A DNA stretch of 64,000 nucleotides, taken from positions 62,001 through 126,000 of the forward strand of contig NZ_JBHRTA010000016.1 in NCBI RefSeq assembly GCF_042646065.1. Direction: 5' to 3'. The stretch comes from Parapedobacter deserti. GTDB taxonomy: Bacteria > Bacteroidota > Bacteroidia > Sphingobacteriales > Sphingobacteriaceae. This document shows positions 1-9,358 of this stretch, piece after piece (the stretch's first letter is position 1; every line of letters starts with the position of its first letter). The notes below the pieces were generated by a model. It did not search any database. It had not been told where the DNA came from and worked only from the letters and a program-made list of their open reading frames with translations. Position numbers and translations under genes: made by a program.

Positions 1-1727
1 GGCGCCGTGGGCGCCGTGGCTACCGGAGCATTATTTTCGATTTTTTGCACGGTGGCTGTAGCTGCCGCTCCTACGTTGTCGGAAGCATCCGTCAGCGTTA
101 CGCTGAGTGTAACCGTTCCGGGGTTTAAATCACTCAGGTTGATACCCGTCACTTGATCAGTCACACTTGTGACCGTACCGGAGTTTGAAACAGGTATACC
201 CCCGCCGCTACTAGTAAATGTGTAATGATAAGTTGCCCCTACCTCAGCTCCCGCAAAGGTAAAACTGATGGCCGCCTCGTTATCCGAGGTAATCAGATCC
301 TGATCAATGCTTACGGTATAACCCAATGGTGGAGCGAAGTCTAGGCACCAACTAAAATTATCCAGATTTAGGTAGATAAATCCTCCAGCTATCGAGATCT
401 CTAACTGATCGATCAGCTTTTTGGAATGATCTTCGGGCCCTTCCGCCGAGAAATCGATATAGGTGTAACCAGAGTTGGAGGTAGGATTTGTTTCAAATCC
501 TCCCGTTTTGGTAAATGTGTAAACTTGGCTTCCAGATCGGAGTCCGCTGATCGTCACGGAACCGCTACCCGTTGGGCTTGCGCCATCCGCTATCGAGGAT
601 AGGTATAGGTAAAGCCCCGGCACGGCAATTACTCCGTCAACTATGGTAATGGTAAAGGGGCCTGTTCCGGCAGTATTCTTTAGGTTATACGCTGATCCTC
701 CCCATCCATTGTTTGGAATTTCGCTATTGACCCTCCAATTTGTAGAAAGCGTAAATACTTTCCCGTTGCCCGAAAACGTTGTTGCGCCATTGGTTTCCCC
801 TTGATCGAACGTTTCAGTAAAACAGGAGCCGACATAATGCAGTTGCCCGCCCGTAAATGCCGGAGTGCCACCGGTTTCATCTTCATTTTGGATGTCCGTA
901 TTAGCTTTTAAATCCAACCGAAGGCTGCCCTCACCGGCGACGTTGTTGACCACAACGGTGTAAGTAGCAGAACCGTTAGTGCCTGAGACACTAGTGATGG
1001 TCCCGCTTGCGGAACCCGTGGTTGTAAGCTCAAAATCGGTAATATCTACATTGAATGCATTTTTAGAAAAGGTAACCGCATAGGAAACCGTTGTGGCAGT
1101 GCTGGTGGGGCTGCCCACGAGCGCAATACCCAGCACCTCAACGGGGTCTTCATCGCCTACCGAAAAGGGGGAGGCGTATGTAAAATGGTCGAGATAAAAG
1201 TTGATGTCGCTGGCTTCTATTCGAATCTCGTCTACGTCAAAGAAGATCGGATTTGCCGAAAAGTCTAACGGTGCTTCGGCCGTTCTAGAAAAACTGGCAG
1301 GGACCGAACCGGTGGCTATCCCGTTCTTATACCCCGTGATAGTACCCGATTCATCTGCGAACCCGGCATCCCTCAGGTAAATACCCCTAAACTGAAATGC
1401 TCCACCATCTGCTTTCTTTATTGTCCATGCAGTGATTGCCCCTGGATTTGCGTTGTTATCATACAGACAATAAGAACCACCATATCCCTCAATCAGCTTC
1501 CCAGTAATTACGCTTCCATTACCTGGATCATTAATTGAAAACAAAAATCCTCCGGCGTTTGCGACTTCCGGTATCCCCGGATCGGGCAAATTATCTCCGA
1601 ACGTGAGTCCGTATCCATACTCGGCACCCAGATTATTAAAATCAATAGTAGTCTGTGCCTGATTCCAGTAAGGCACAAACATCATCAATAACCCTGCAAA
1701 GAGGGCAGAAGCGAAGAAGCTTTTCAT
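1..1727 (-). CDS. Secreted multi-domain surface protein, 3' end outside window
   Basis: This is an open minus-strand frame from ATG at 1727 to the window edge, with at least 575 codons. It starts with a signal peptide of about 25 residues (MKSFFASALFAGLLMMF, ending near NQAQ). Next comes a domain that looks like a carbohydrate-binding jelly roll (residues ~27-185), then Ig/cadherin-like beta modules (~190-300 and ~460-570) and a second jelly-roll-like stretch between them. The last visible residues are a Pro/Thr/Ala-rich linker (NNAPVATAPTAP), typical between Ig-like repeats. Such proteins in Bacteroidota are usually exported by the type IX system, but the C-terminal signal that would prove it lies beyond position 1. 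Function is inferred to be adhesion or glycan binding. The frame was translated by hand and has no stop. Confidence 0.8.
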   Translation of the reverse strand, partial: MKSFFASALFAGLLMMFVPYWNQAQTTIDFNNLGAEYGYGLTFGDNLPDPGIPEVANAGGFLFSINDPGNGSVITGKLIEGYGGSYCLYDNNANPGAITAWTIKKADGGAFQFRGIYLRDAGFADESGTITGYKNGIATGSVPASFSRTAEAPLDFSANPIFFDVDEIRIEASDINFYLDHFTYASPFSVGDEDPVEVLGIALVGSPTSTATTVSYAVTFSKNAFNVDITDFELTTTGSASGTITSVSGTNGSATYTVVVNNVAGEGSLRLDLKANTDIQNEDETGGTPAFTGGQLHYVGSCFTETFDQGETNGATTFSGNGKVFTLSTNWRVNSEIPNNGWGGSAYNLKNTAGTGPFTITIVDGVIAVPGLYLYLSSIADGASPTGSGSVTISGLRSGSQVYTFTKTGGFETNPTSNSGYTYIDFSAEGPEDHSKKLIDQLEISIAGGFIYLNLDNFSWCLDFAPPLGYTVSIDQDLITSDNEAAISFTFAGAEVGATYHYTFTSSGGGIPVSNSGTVTSVTDQVTGINLSDLNPGTVTLSVTLTDASDNVGAAATATVQKIENNAPVATAPTA

Positions 1728-1763
1728 GGCAGATCCAAAATGTATCCAAGCTGATAGAACTTG

Positions 1764-1789
1764 AAAAAGGGGATGTCAATCACATCCCC
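1764..1789 (-). terminator. Intrinsic terminator after the collar-domain gene
   Basis: A perfect 8-bp stem (GGGGATGT/ACATCCCC, 1769-1776 and 1782-1789) with a 5-base loop is followed on the minus strand by five T (1764-1768). It lies 10 bases after the stop of the collar-domain gene and before the start of the surface protein, so the two genes are probably separate transcription units. Confidence 0.8.
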
Positions 1790-1798
1790 GAAAATCGG

Positions 1799-2341
1799 TT
1801 AATTTCTTGAAGGGAATATTCCTTCCAATGCGATAATATAATTCATCGCAATGTAGGGTTGCCTATTCTCGTGTGGTTGATTTCCCCCCACCGGTTGGAT
1901 GGTTTGTGGGCTCATCGTTGTGTTGGGCACACCTTGGATGAAAGCGCTACCGGCAACTGTCTTTCCCCGTTCGATCGTTACCTGGTTATTGGCAATGACA
2001 GCATTCGTGGGATCACTTGCCGTGCCATTTTCTTTACTCGCCATCAGTTGATGCGTGTGCATGGGCATTTGGGCCGAGATAAGGCTTACGTTTTCCACCC
2101 CACCCGTTTCGCCTTGCGTGTAATTAGAGCGTCCGGCACCCTGGCCCATGCCTATCGCGCACCTCCCGCGCAAATCCGGGAGAGCGAACGTCGTTCGACC
2201 GTCCCCACCATAGGTGGTGCCCAAGAGTGAAAAAAGCGCAGTATTTTGCGCAATCGAAAGTAGCCTGCCGTCACAAATCGCCCAGCCCCTTGGAGCGAAA
2301 TTGAATCCGACCATCATGATTTGTCCAAGAAACGGTTCCAT
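1799..2341 (-). CDS. Phage tail collar domain protein (MdpB type)
   Basis: A 180-residue protein of the phage tail collar/microcystin-dependent protein family. The N-terminal collar domain (residues ~6-62) shows the family hallmarks: GQIMMVGFNFAPRGWAICDG, then LLSIAQNTALFSLLGTTYGG and FALPDLRGRCAIGMGQG. The rest resembles the fibre tip, ending PYIAMNYIIALEGIFPS, the usual C-terminus of these proteins. In Bacteroidota such genes often stand outside prophages as stand-alone tail-fibre-like proteins of unknown role, frequently in groups of three; only one copy is here. There are no other phage genes nearby. Length is normal for the family. Confidence 0.9.
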   Translation of the reverse strand: MEPFLGQIMMVGFNFAPRGWAICDGRLLSIAQNTALFSLLGTTYGGDGRTTFALPDLRGRCAIGMGQGAGRSNYTQGETGGVENVSLISAQMPMHTHQLMASKENGTASDPTNAVIANNQVTIERGKTVAGSAFIQGVPNTTMSPQTIQPVGGNQPHENRQPYIAMNYIIALEGIFPSRN

Positions 2342-2802
2342 AGTTTTGAATTTAAGTGGTTAAAAAAATTTATAGCGTAGTCTAACTTAATAGTAAAAGG
2401 CTCCGAAATCCGATGCTTCAGTTGATATTATTAGGTCGTCAATCAGTCTGAATTCTATTCATGATTTATAAAGGCTCCATCTTGAGCCCATCATGAAAAA
2501 ACAGGTTGGACGGCGCGAAACGTCGAATACTGCGCATATAAGTTGGCCGACAATTTAGATAGCGTTTTAAGTGATAGATAGTAGATATAAATAGATAGAT
2601 AGATAATGCCGTGCAAGGTATTAAAAAATCTTCTTAATGTCATAGAATTTATTCGCATAATTTTCGAAAAGTATGCCACTTCGATACACTTCGTCTTACC
2701 GCGATACGCCTGGTGCCATAGCTTGCCTTGCGGCTCCGTCCGACAAAAATGTTGCACCATTAATTGCCTGATCTTGAACTAATCACTATTTTCGTTGCAG
2801 AT
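2342..2802. other. Gene-poor intergenic region with TAGA microsatellite
   Basis: About 460 bases separate the divergently oriented collar gene and the sigma gene of locus 1. The stretch is AT-rich. It holds a short GGCTC/GAGCC hairpin (2473-2488) and a run of imperfect TAGA/GATA tetranucleotides around 2573-2606. I see no convincing gene. A TATTTTCG box near 2787 with a TTG about 20 bases upstream is a weak candidate promoter for the sigma gene. Confidence 0.6.
2573..2606. repeat. TAGA tetranucleotide simple repeat
   Basis: Imperfect tandem TAGA units (GATAGATAGTAGATA followed by ATAGATAGATAGATAA) lie in the non-coding region upstream of the locus 1 sigma gene. The tract is short and is the only clear microsatellite I noticed in the window. 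Confidence 0.7.
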
Positions 2803-3381
2803 ATGGCAACTTCTAACGGATCGGGGATGGATGGTGATCAGCTGAAAGGCAAATCGACAAAGCCATGCGTGGGCGACGATTCGTTGCGCCTGCAATTCAA
2901 TGCTATCTTTCACACGTACGAGCAGCCCTTATTTCGCCTGGCCGCCAACCTTTGTAAAGATGAAGACATGGCGCGTGACATTGTGCATGATGTTTTCCTG
3001 AAGCTGTGGGAGATCCGCCAGCAGCTGCATCAGATCGAATCTATCGAAGCTTTTCTCTATACGCTTACACGCAATAAGATCATGGATTACCTCCGTAAGG
3101 TCGCCTCGGACGCCAGGCTCAAACAGGCCATCTGGGAGTCTATGCAGGAGGTGCTCCATGCAGACAGTAACACAATGGAGGCAAAGGAATTTCGTGACAT
3201 CCTGAACGGTGCAATAGATCAGTTGCCTGCCCAGCGGAAGGCCGTCTACCTGCTGCGCGATGCCGGCTACAACTACAACGAGATCTCGGACCGCCTGAAC
3301 ATCTCGCGGCACACCGTAAAGAACCAAGTGAGCGCCGCGCTAAAGACCATCCGTAAGGCTATCGGCAACTTTTTCAATTAA
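2803..3381 (+). CDS. ECF RNA polymerase sigma factor, locus 1
   Basis: A sigma-70 family ECF factor of about 192 residues. Region 2 contains the core-binding motif DMARDIVHDVFLKLWEIR, and region 4 the DNA-binding helix-turn-helix YNYNEISDRLNISRHTVKNQ. It should direct RNA polymerase to the promoters of its SusC/SusD operon when released by the FecR encoded next, 59 bases downstream. The frame is open upstream to a TTG at 2764, but ATG 2803 (MATSNGSGMDGD) gives a normal length; ATG 2827 is also possible. No ribosome site decides between them, which is usual in this phylum. Confidence 0.92.
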   Translation: MATSNGSGMDGDQLKGKSTKPCVGDDSLRLQFNAIFHTYEQPLFRLAANLCKDEDMARDIVHDVFLKLWEIRQQLHQIESIEAFLYTLTRNKIMDYLRKVASDARLKQAIWESMQEVLHADSNTMEAKEFRDILNGAIDQLPAQRKAVYLLRDAGYNYNEISDRLNISRHTVKNQVSAALKTIRKAIGNFFN

Positions 3382-3440
3382 TTTATTCATTCGGATAGGA
3401 CACATTCCCGCTTGTTGCGTCTATTAGCTTAGACAACGAC

Positions 3441-4439
3441 ATGAAGAAGCACATCCGTTACCTGTTTCAGCAGTATCTTCACAACCGGGCAAGCCGTCAG
3501 GAATTGGAGGCCTTTTTCCACATCATCAATTCCGCACGCTACGATCGGGAGCTTGCCGCCCTGTTAAAAGAAACCTATGAGACATTAAAGCGGGAGTTTC
3601 CCTCATTGACGTATATCGATGCCGACGGGAGGCTCAATTTCCTGCAGACAGGGGAGCCAAGGACCACCAAGCGGCTATCGACACGCAAGCGTGTGTGGAT
3701 CGGTTCGGCGGCCGCTGCGGTCATCCTTGCCGCCTCTATCGGCATCGGGCACCTGGCCCCAAGACTGACTACACCGCAAGGCAGGGAAACCGTGCAGGTG
3801 ATCCGCCAGGCTGCAAGCGATGAGAATAAGGTCATTCAGCTTTCGGATGGGACAACCGTGTGGCTCAACTCATCGAGCAAACTGGAATACCCCCAGCATT
3901 TTGAGCGGGGCAAACCTAGGGAAGTGTCGCTCATCGGCGAAGCCTACTTTGAGGTGGAGCGCGCCGAAGAGTGGCCGTTTATCGTCCATGCTGCCGAGGT
4001 AAAGACCTCCGTGCTGGGCACCGCCTTCAATGTAAAGGCCTATCCCGGCTCGGCAGCTGTAACCGTGGCGGTAAAGCATGGTAAGGTGGCCGTCAGCAAA
4101 AGCGGCGAGCCGCTGGCTGTATTGAAGGATAACCAGGAGCTGCGGATTCCGCTTGCCACGCAAGACCATCCGGTGCTGGAGCGGCAGCTCAGCAGTAAAG
4201 TGGCGGGCAATTGGAAAGCGGGTTATCTTGACTACGAAGATGAGACCATCGCCACGGTGATTGCCGATCTGGAACGCTTTTACGGAATCCAGGTGACGCT
4301 GGAAGACCAGTCGCTGGCCGATGAGGAGATCACCATCTCGCTGCGCCGCGACAGCCGGCCGGAATACGCCATATCAATACTGTGCCGGCTTATCGACAAG
4401 CAATACGTAAAACAGGAAAATATGTATATCATTCATTAA
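3441..4439 (+). CDS. FecR-type anti-sigma factor, locus 1
   Basis: A 332-residue inner-membrane anti-sigma factor/sigma regulator. The cytoplasmic N-terminal part (1-85) should hold the sigma. A single membrane helix follows (about 86-107, VWIGSAAAAVILAASIGIG). The periplasmic FecR domain (~125-225) shows the hallmarks IQLSDGTTVWLNSSSKLEYP and LIGEAYFEVER. The C-terminal DUF4974 domain (~260-332) probably contacts the STN domain of the SusC encoded downstream. The partner genes sit directly on either side. It is slightly shorter than the other three FecR proteins in this window. Confidence 0.93.
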   Translation: MKKHIRYLFQQYLHNRASRQELEAFFHIINSARYDRELAALLKETYETLKREFPSLTYIDADGRLNFLQTGEPRTTKRLSTRKRVWIGSAAAAVILAASIGIGHLAPRLTTPQGRETVQVIRQAASDENKVIQLSDGTTVWLNSSSKLEYPQHFERGKPREVSLIGEAYFEVERAEEWPFIVHAAEVKTSVLGTAFNVKAYPGSAAVTVAVKHGKVAVSKSGEPLAVLKDNQELRIPLATQDHPVLERQLSSKVAGNWKAGYLDYEDETIATVIADLERFYGIQVTLEDQSLADEEITISLRRDSRPEYAISILCRLIDKQYVKQENMYIIH

Positions 4440-4484
4440 CATTATATAAACACGAAAAAGCGCGCTTATGGGCTGAAACTATAC

Positions 4485-4561
4485 AAAAAGCGAAGCCACC
4501 GCCGGCTGGTCCCCGGCGATGGCTCATGGATCCAATAAACTAAAGGCATGTTATATTAAAT
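4485..4561 (-). ncRNA. Predicted antisense RNA at fecR-susC junction, locus 1
   Basis: Seen: on the minus strand a -7-like box TAATTTTG (4567-4574) overlaps the susC start codon, with TTG 17 bases upstream of it (4592-4594). Downstream on the same strand is a 12-bp hairpin (4494-4524, one G-U pair, 7-base loop), then TCGC and five T (4485-4489). On the plus strand the same hairpin has a C-A mismatch and no T run, so it fits termination of an antisense transcript only. The predicted RNA is about 77 nt and covers the susC leader. Inferred by analogy with DonS-type antisense RNAs of Bacteroides; expression is not shown. Confidence 0.45.
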
Positions 4562-4573
4562 CATTTCAAAATT

Positions 4574-7500
4574 ATGCATTTAAAACCAAACCAATGCAAG
4601 AGGAGACTATTGATGAGAATTTCCTTCCTTTCCATTTTTCTTACTGCTGCAACGGTATTTGCAGTATACTGCTCGGCGGCCCAGCACCTGAGCACCGTTA
4701 AGGCGACACTGCCAGCAGGCACCGTATCCCTGCGCGATGCGCTGAAACAACTTGAGCAACAGACGGACATCCGCTTCACTTACCGCAGCAACGACATCAG
4801 CGAGTACAAGGGCATACGGGTGTCGGGCAACGGCAACAATGTGGCCAGTATCCTCGACGACATGCTTCAGCAGACCGAGCTGCGTTATGAGCATGTGGGC
4901 CAAACGGTTATCATCAAGAAGGTCCCACCGGTATCGCGGGGCGCCGAAGCCGAAGGCCTATCACTGCCCGGCTCGCAGCAGCTGATTACCGGTCATGTGG
5001 TAGACGAGCAGGGGAACCCGCTGGCAGGGGTTTCCGTCAGGCTGAAGGGCAGCGCCCAGGTGACCACCACTAACGATGAAGGCGTGTTTACACTCCCGGG
5101 CGTCGGCCCCAGCGCCACGGTGGTGATCTCCTATGTAGGTTATCAAACGCGTGAGCTTACGGCAGCCGAACTCTCCGGCACATCACCGCACATTGCCCTC
5201 CAGCCGGATTTCGGCAACCTCGATGAGGTGACGGTAATCGGCTACGGCACCACCAGCAGGCGCGTTAGCACGGGCTCGACATCGGGCATCAGCAGTGAAG
5301 AGATCAGCCGTGCCCCCATCAACGATCCGCTGGCGGCTTTGCAGGGGCGCATCGCGGGCCTTGACATATCGAGTAGCAACGGGTTGCCCGGGTCGGCATT
5401 TACCGTGCGGCTGCGTGGCCTGAACTCACTGCGGCAAGGAGGCAATGATCCGCTGTATATCGTAGACGGTGTGCCGTATTTCTCGACGCCGCTGAATGCG
5501 TTCAATGGCGACAATGGCAGCCAGAGTCCGCTCACGGGGATCAACCCTGCTGATATTGAGCGCATCGATGTGCTGAAAGATGCCGATGCTACGGCCATCT
5601 ATGGATCGCGGGGGGCCAATGGTGTCATCCTGATTACCACCAAAAAAGGTACCGCTGGCAGGACACGGGTGGGCTTCAACCTCTATACCGGCGCGGGCAA
5701 GGTGACCAACCAAGTAGATATGCTCAGCACCGCCGAATACCTGGAACTGCGCCGCGAAGCTTTCCGGAATTCCGGCGCGGAGCCCGATCCGGAGACGACG
5801 CCAGACCTGTTCGAGTGGAGCCAAACAGACGACCGGAATTGGCAGGATCAGCTTATCGGCCACACGGCTAGCGTTACCGAAGCAAACGTTTCGATGTCTG
5901 GAGGCACTGAGCTCACCTCCTTTCTGTTGAGTGGTACGTTGCGGCGGGAGGGCACCGTGCAGCCCGGCAACAACGGCTACCGCAAGGGGGCCGGTATGCT
6001 GACCATCAATCATCAGTCGGCCAACCGCAAGTTTGGCATCACGGCCACGGCCAATTATACGGGCGATCTCAACAATGCCCTCGCCACGGATATCACCCAG
6101 TACTTCAGCCTGTCGCCTAATACGCCGGTCCGCGATGAATCGGGCGCTTTCTACTGGTACGGCAATGACCAGAACCCCATCGCCTACTTGGAGCGGCGCC
6201 ATGAGACACGCAACAAAGCCCTGCTCACCAGCGGTACCGTGCGGTACAGCCCCATAGATGGACTTACGTTGTCTACTGCGCTGGGTTACAACCACACCAG
6301 CCTTGATCAGTTGCAGCGGTATCCTTCTACGACATTCAACCCGGCAAGTGGATCAACCAACATGTCGTACTTCGGTGATAGCGACGTGGCATCCTATAGT
6401 GTGGAGCCCCAGGTTACCTACACCTATACAGCGGGCGGGAGCACGCTCGACCTGCTGGCCGGAGGCACCTGGCAACAGAGTGAGCGGCAGGGCCAGTTCC
6501 TGCAGGCCGAGAATTTCTCATCTGATGCGCAGCTGAACAACATTGGGGCTGCCGCTACCCTCCGGACACGCAGTACCTCCTATGCCATGTACCGCTATCA
6601 GGCCTTCTTTGCCCGGGCAACTTACAATTGGGCCAGCAAGTACATCGTCAACGCCAGTTTCCGCCGCGATGGCTCCTCGCGCTTCGGGCCGGACCGCCGT
6701 GTGGGCAACTTCGGTGCCGTAGGTGCAGCATGGGTGTTTTCCGAAGAGCAGCCCATCACGGACGCACTGCCTTTTCTTAGCTTCGGCAAGCTGCGTGGCA
6801 GCTTCGGCACCACGGGCAACGACCAGATCGGCGACTATGGCTACTTGGATAGCTGGAGCTACGCCACTTATCCGTACGACGGCGTCACCGGCCTGTATCC
6901 GACGCGCGTAGCCAACCCGGCCTACAGCTGGGAGCGCAACCGCAAGATGGAAGGCGGGGTTGAACTCGGCTTTGCCAACAACCGGTTTACGCTAAATGTA
7001 AACTACTATTTCAACCGGTCAGACAACCAGCTTATCCAGAAAACACTGAGCCCGCAAACTGGCTTCTCGGGCTATACCGCCAACCTGCCCGGCGTGGTTG
7101 AAAACCGGGGCTGGGAATTCGAAGCGAGCAGCGTCAACTTCCGCAACGATGCCTTCGAGTGGAGCACGTCAGCCAACCTGACCATCGCACGCAATAAGCT
7201 GGTAGACTATCCGTACCTGATCGGCTCGGGCGAAGAAGACCGCTTGGCCATCGGCTACCCAATTGATCTCGTGTTTGGATTCAAGTTTACCGGGGTGGAT
7301 CCGCAAACCGGCATCGCGCAGTTTGCTGACCTCGATGGCGACGGCCAGGTGACAAACCAGTTGGGCGATAGGTACGTGATCGGTAGCCGCCTTCCTGAGT
7401 TCTACGGCGGCGTCACCAACAACCTGCGCTATAAAAATTTTGATTTGAGCTTCCTGCTCCAATTCGTCAAGCAAGAGGGTGAGGGCCTCAACTTCGGTTA

Positions 7501-7879
7501 CATGGCTCCCTCGGCACTCGGCTTACGCACCAATTTTGACAGGTCGGTGCTCAACCGCTGGCGGCAGCCCGGCGACATCACCGATATCCCGCGTGCTGCA
7601 GCCTTGGCTGCTGACGAGGGATATAGCACATACAACACCTACTACCGCCATTCGGATGCGCTTTGGGGTGATGCCTCCTTTATCCGGCTCAAGAACGTCA
7701 TGCTCAGCTACGATTTCACGTCGCTGTTGCCGGCCCTCAAGACACAGCACGTTAGCCTGTATATACAGGGACAAAACCTGTTTACCATTACCGGCTATGA
7801 TGGCTTCGACCCGGAAACGCGCGGCCGAGTGGTGCCGCCCATGAAGTTCTACACCGCAGGTATTCGTTTCACTTATTAA
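4574..7879 (+). CDS. SusC/RagA TonB-dependent outer-membrane transporter, locus 1
   Basis: An 1101-residue TonB-dependent receptor of the SusC family, which imports oligomeric nutrients across the outer membrane together with the SusD lipoprotein encoded 12 bases downstream. Order: signal peptide (MRISFLSIFLTAATVFAVYC, preceded by a 13-residue basic extension if ATG 4574 is used; ATG 4613 is an alternative), STN secretin/TonB short domain (~45-110, SLRDALKQLEQQTDIRFTY), carboxypeptidase-regulatory-like domain (~135-200, GHVVDEQGNPLAGVSVRLKG), plug (LDEVTVIGYGT... NDPLYIVDGVPY... VLKDADATAIYGSRGANGV) and the beta-barrel ending in aromatic GIRFTY. The STN domain implies FecR/sigma control. Substrate unknown. 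Confidence 0.95.
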   Translation: MHLKPNQCKRRLLMRISFLSIFLTAATVFAVYCSAAQHLSTVKATLPAGTVSLRDALKQLEQQTDIRFTYRSNDISEYKGIRVSGNGNNVASILDDMLQQTELRYEHVGQTVIIKKVPPVSRGAEAEGLSLPGSQQLITGHVVDEQGNPLAGVSVRLKGSAQVTTTNDEGVFTLPGVGPSATVVISYVGYQTRELTAAELSGTSPHIALQPDFGNLDEVTVIGYGTTSRRVSTGSTSGISSEEISRAPINDPLAALQGRIAGLDISSSNGLPGSAFTVRLRGLNSLRQGGNDPLYIVDGVPYFSTPLNAFNGDNGSQSPLTGINPADIERIDVLKDADATAIYGSRGANGVILITTKKGTAGRTRVGFNLYTGAGKVTNQVDMLSTAEYLELRREAFRNSGAEPDPETTPDLFEWSQTDDRNWQDQLIGHTASVTEANVSMSGGTELTSFLLSGTLRREGTVQPGNNGYRKGAGMLTINHQSANRKFGITATANYTGDLNNALATDITQYFSLSPNTPVRDESGAFYWYGNDQNPIAYLERRHETRNKALLTSGTVRYSPIDGLTLSTALGYNHTSLDQLQRYPSTTFNPASGSTNMSYFGDSDVASYSVEPQVTYTYTAGGSTLDLLAGGTWQQSERQGQFLQAENFSSDAQLNNIGAAATLRTRSTSYAMYRYQAFFARATYNWASKYIVNASFRRDGSSRFGPDRRVGNFGAVGAAWVFSEEQPITDALPFLSFGKLRGSFGTTGNDQIGDYGYLDSWSYATYPYDGVTGLYPTRVANPAYSWERNRKMEGGVELGFANNRFTLNVNYYFNRSDNQLIQKTLSPQTGFSGYTANLPGVVENRGWEFEASSVNFRNDAFEWSTSANLTIARNKLVDYPYLIGSGEEDRLAIGYPIDLVFGFKFTGVDPQTGIAQFADLDGDGQVTNQLGDRYVIGSRLPEFYGGVTNNLRYKNFDLSFLLQFVKQEGEGLNFGYMAPSALGLRTNFDRSVLNRWRQPGDITDIPRAAALAADEGYSTYNTYYRHSDALWGDASFIRLKNVMLSYDFTSLLPALKTQHVSLYIQGQNLFTITGYDGFDPETRGRVVPPMKFYTAGIRFTY

Positions 7880-7891
7880 TTTGAACAGACG

Positions 7892-9340
7892 ATGAGAATT
7901 CTTACCTATATCGCTTTCGCTATCCTCCTTGCCGGAGCCGGCTCGTGCAGCAGTTTCCTCGACCCGGGCGCACCAAAAAACCAGATGCCGGCAGCGCTGG
8001 CCTTTACAGACGATAAGACGGCCACCGCCTCGGTTACGGGTGTGCTGAGCCGGATGAACCAGCTCAACTATCAGTTTGCCAATGTGCTGTCCATGATCCT
8101 GCCGGCCATGGCGGCGGACGAGTTTGTCTACGCGGTTTCGTCGGCCCCGTTTGACGAATTCAAAGACAATGCCGTATCATCCGCCAATCAGTATGTAAGC
8201 ACGCTGTGGAGCCAGCCCTACTCCTACATTGCACAGGCGAATGCCTGCATCGAAGGGCTTGAAGCCGCCACCGGGCTTAGCCCGGCCGTGAAGAGCCAGC
8301 TACTGGGTGAGGCCCGGTTCATCCGCGCATTCTGCTATTTTTACCTGGTTAATTATTTCGGTGATGTGCCGCTGGTGCAAACCACAGACATATCGGTGAG
8401 CAACACCCTGGGCCGCGCGCCTGCGGCAGAAGTGTATACTGCCATCATCGCCGACCTGCAGGATGCCAAAGAAAGGCTGGGCAACGGCTATCCGGCTGGC
8501 GCTGCCGTCGATGCCGGCGGCGAACGCATCCGGGCGAACAAGGCGGTTGCTTCGGCGCTGCTGGCCAGAGCTTACCTATACACCGAGCAATGGCAGGCCG
8601 CAGCGGCCGAGGCCACAGCGGTGATCGGCAATAGCCTGTACCGGCTTATGGATACCGAAGCGCTTGACGACGTATTTAAGGCAAACAGCGATGAGACCAT
8701 CTGGCAACTGCAGGCGGTAAACACTGCTGGTGGGCGCAACACCTGGGAAGGCTTCCTGCTGATTCCGGCAACCCCGACGTCCTCGCCGCTGTTCCGGCTG
8801 GTGCCGGGCTACCTTTACGACGCCTTTGAAGCCGGAGATGAGCGCTTTGCCAGCTGGGTAGGCAGCGTAACCACCTCCACAGGCGCTGAACACCGGTATC
8901 CATATAAGTACAAGGCGCGGTTCGGTGTCACCCCTGTACAGGAATACACCATGGTACTCCGCCTGGCAGAGCAGTACCTGATCCGCGCGGAAGCCGCGCT
9001 GATGCAGGGCCGTCCGGAAGAGGCCATGGTAGACATTAACACCATCCGCAGGCGTGCCGGCTTGGCCGAGCTGCCTGCCGATGCCGGCGCTTATGGTGGC
9101 GCCGGAGCCTTTGCCGCTGCCGCGCGGGAGGCGCTGGAACAGGAGCGGCGCGTGGAGCTGTTCGGCGAATGGGGCCACCGCTGGTTCGACCTGCGGCGCT
9201 GGCCCAGCGTTACCGGCGATACGAATAAGACCCGGGCCGACGATGTGCTGCCGGCACTGAAAAACGACTGGCAGTCTGCCGACATATACCTACCCTTGCC
9301 CGATGCGGCCACGAGGACCAACCCCAATCTATTGAAGTAA
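7892..9340 (+). CDS. SusD/RagB surface nutrient-binding lipoprotein, locus 1
   Basis: A 482-residue SusD-family protein that caps the SusC channel and binds substrate at the cell surface. It has a lipoprotein signal with lipobox around AGAGSC (Cys 19). The TPR-containing N-terminal half includes GEARFIRAFCYFYLVNYFGDVPLV, the family signature. The C-terminal half has LRLAEQYLIRAEAALMQG and GEWGHRWFDLRRW, also typical. It is co-directional with SusC and almost abutting. The Ala/Gly-rich insertion near residues 395-415 (YGGAGAFAAAAREAL) is a small oddity. Substrate cannot be read from the sequence. Confidence 0.95.
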   Translation: MRILTYIAFAILLAGAGSCSSFLDPGAPKNQMPAALAFTDDKTATASVTGVLSRMNQLNYQFANVLSMILPAMAADEFVYAVSSAPFDEFKDNAVSSANQYVSTLWSQPYSYIAQANACIEGLEAATGLSPAVKSQLLGEARFIRAFCYFYLVNYFGDVPLVQTTDISVSNTLGRAPAAEVYTAIIADLQDAKERLGNGYPAGAAVDAGGERIRANKAVASALLARAYLYTEQWQAAAAEATAVIGNSLYRLMDTEALDDVFKANSDETIWQLQAVNTAGGRNTWEGFLLIPATPTSSPLFRLVPGYLYDAFEAGDERFASWVGSVTTSTGAEHRYPYKYKARFGVTPVQEYTMVLRLAEQYLIRAEAALMQGRPEEAMVDINTIRRRAGLAELPADAGAYGGAGAFAAAAREALEQERRVELFGEWGHRWFDLRRWPSVTGDTNKTRADDVLPALKNDWQSADIYLPLPDAATRTNPNLLK

Positions 9341-9358
9341 CCCTAAAACGACAACGCC

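Noticed and set aside
2341..2348. TAGTTTTG on the plus strand at the start codon of the collar-domain gene, resembling the antisense boxes of the susC genes
   Set aside because: No -33 element and no antisense terminator hairpin follow within 150 bases, so it is treated as chance; it is also a reminder that the box alone is weak evidence.
2491..2760. Minus-strand 89-codon frame in the intergenic region before the locus 1 sigma gene
   Set aside because: It runs through the TAGA microsatellite, has low-complexity Tyr/Ile/Leu composition and no recognisable family; non-coding is more likely.
5426..6295. Long minus-strand frame (289 codons) inside the locus 1 susC
   Set aside because: It is a shadow of the clearly coding plus strand; the translation has no family features.
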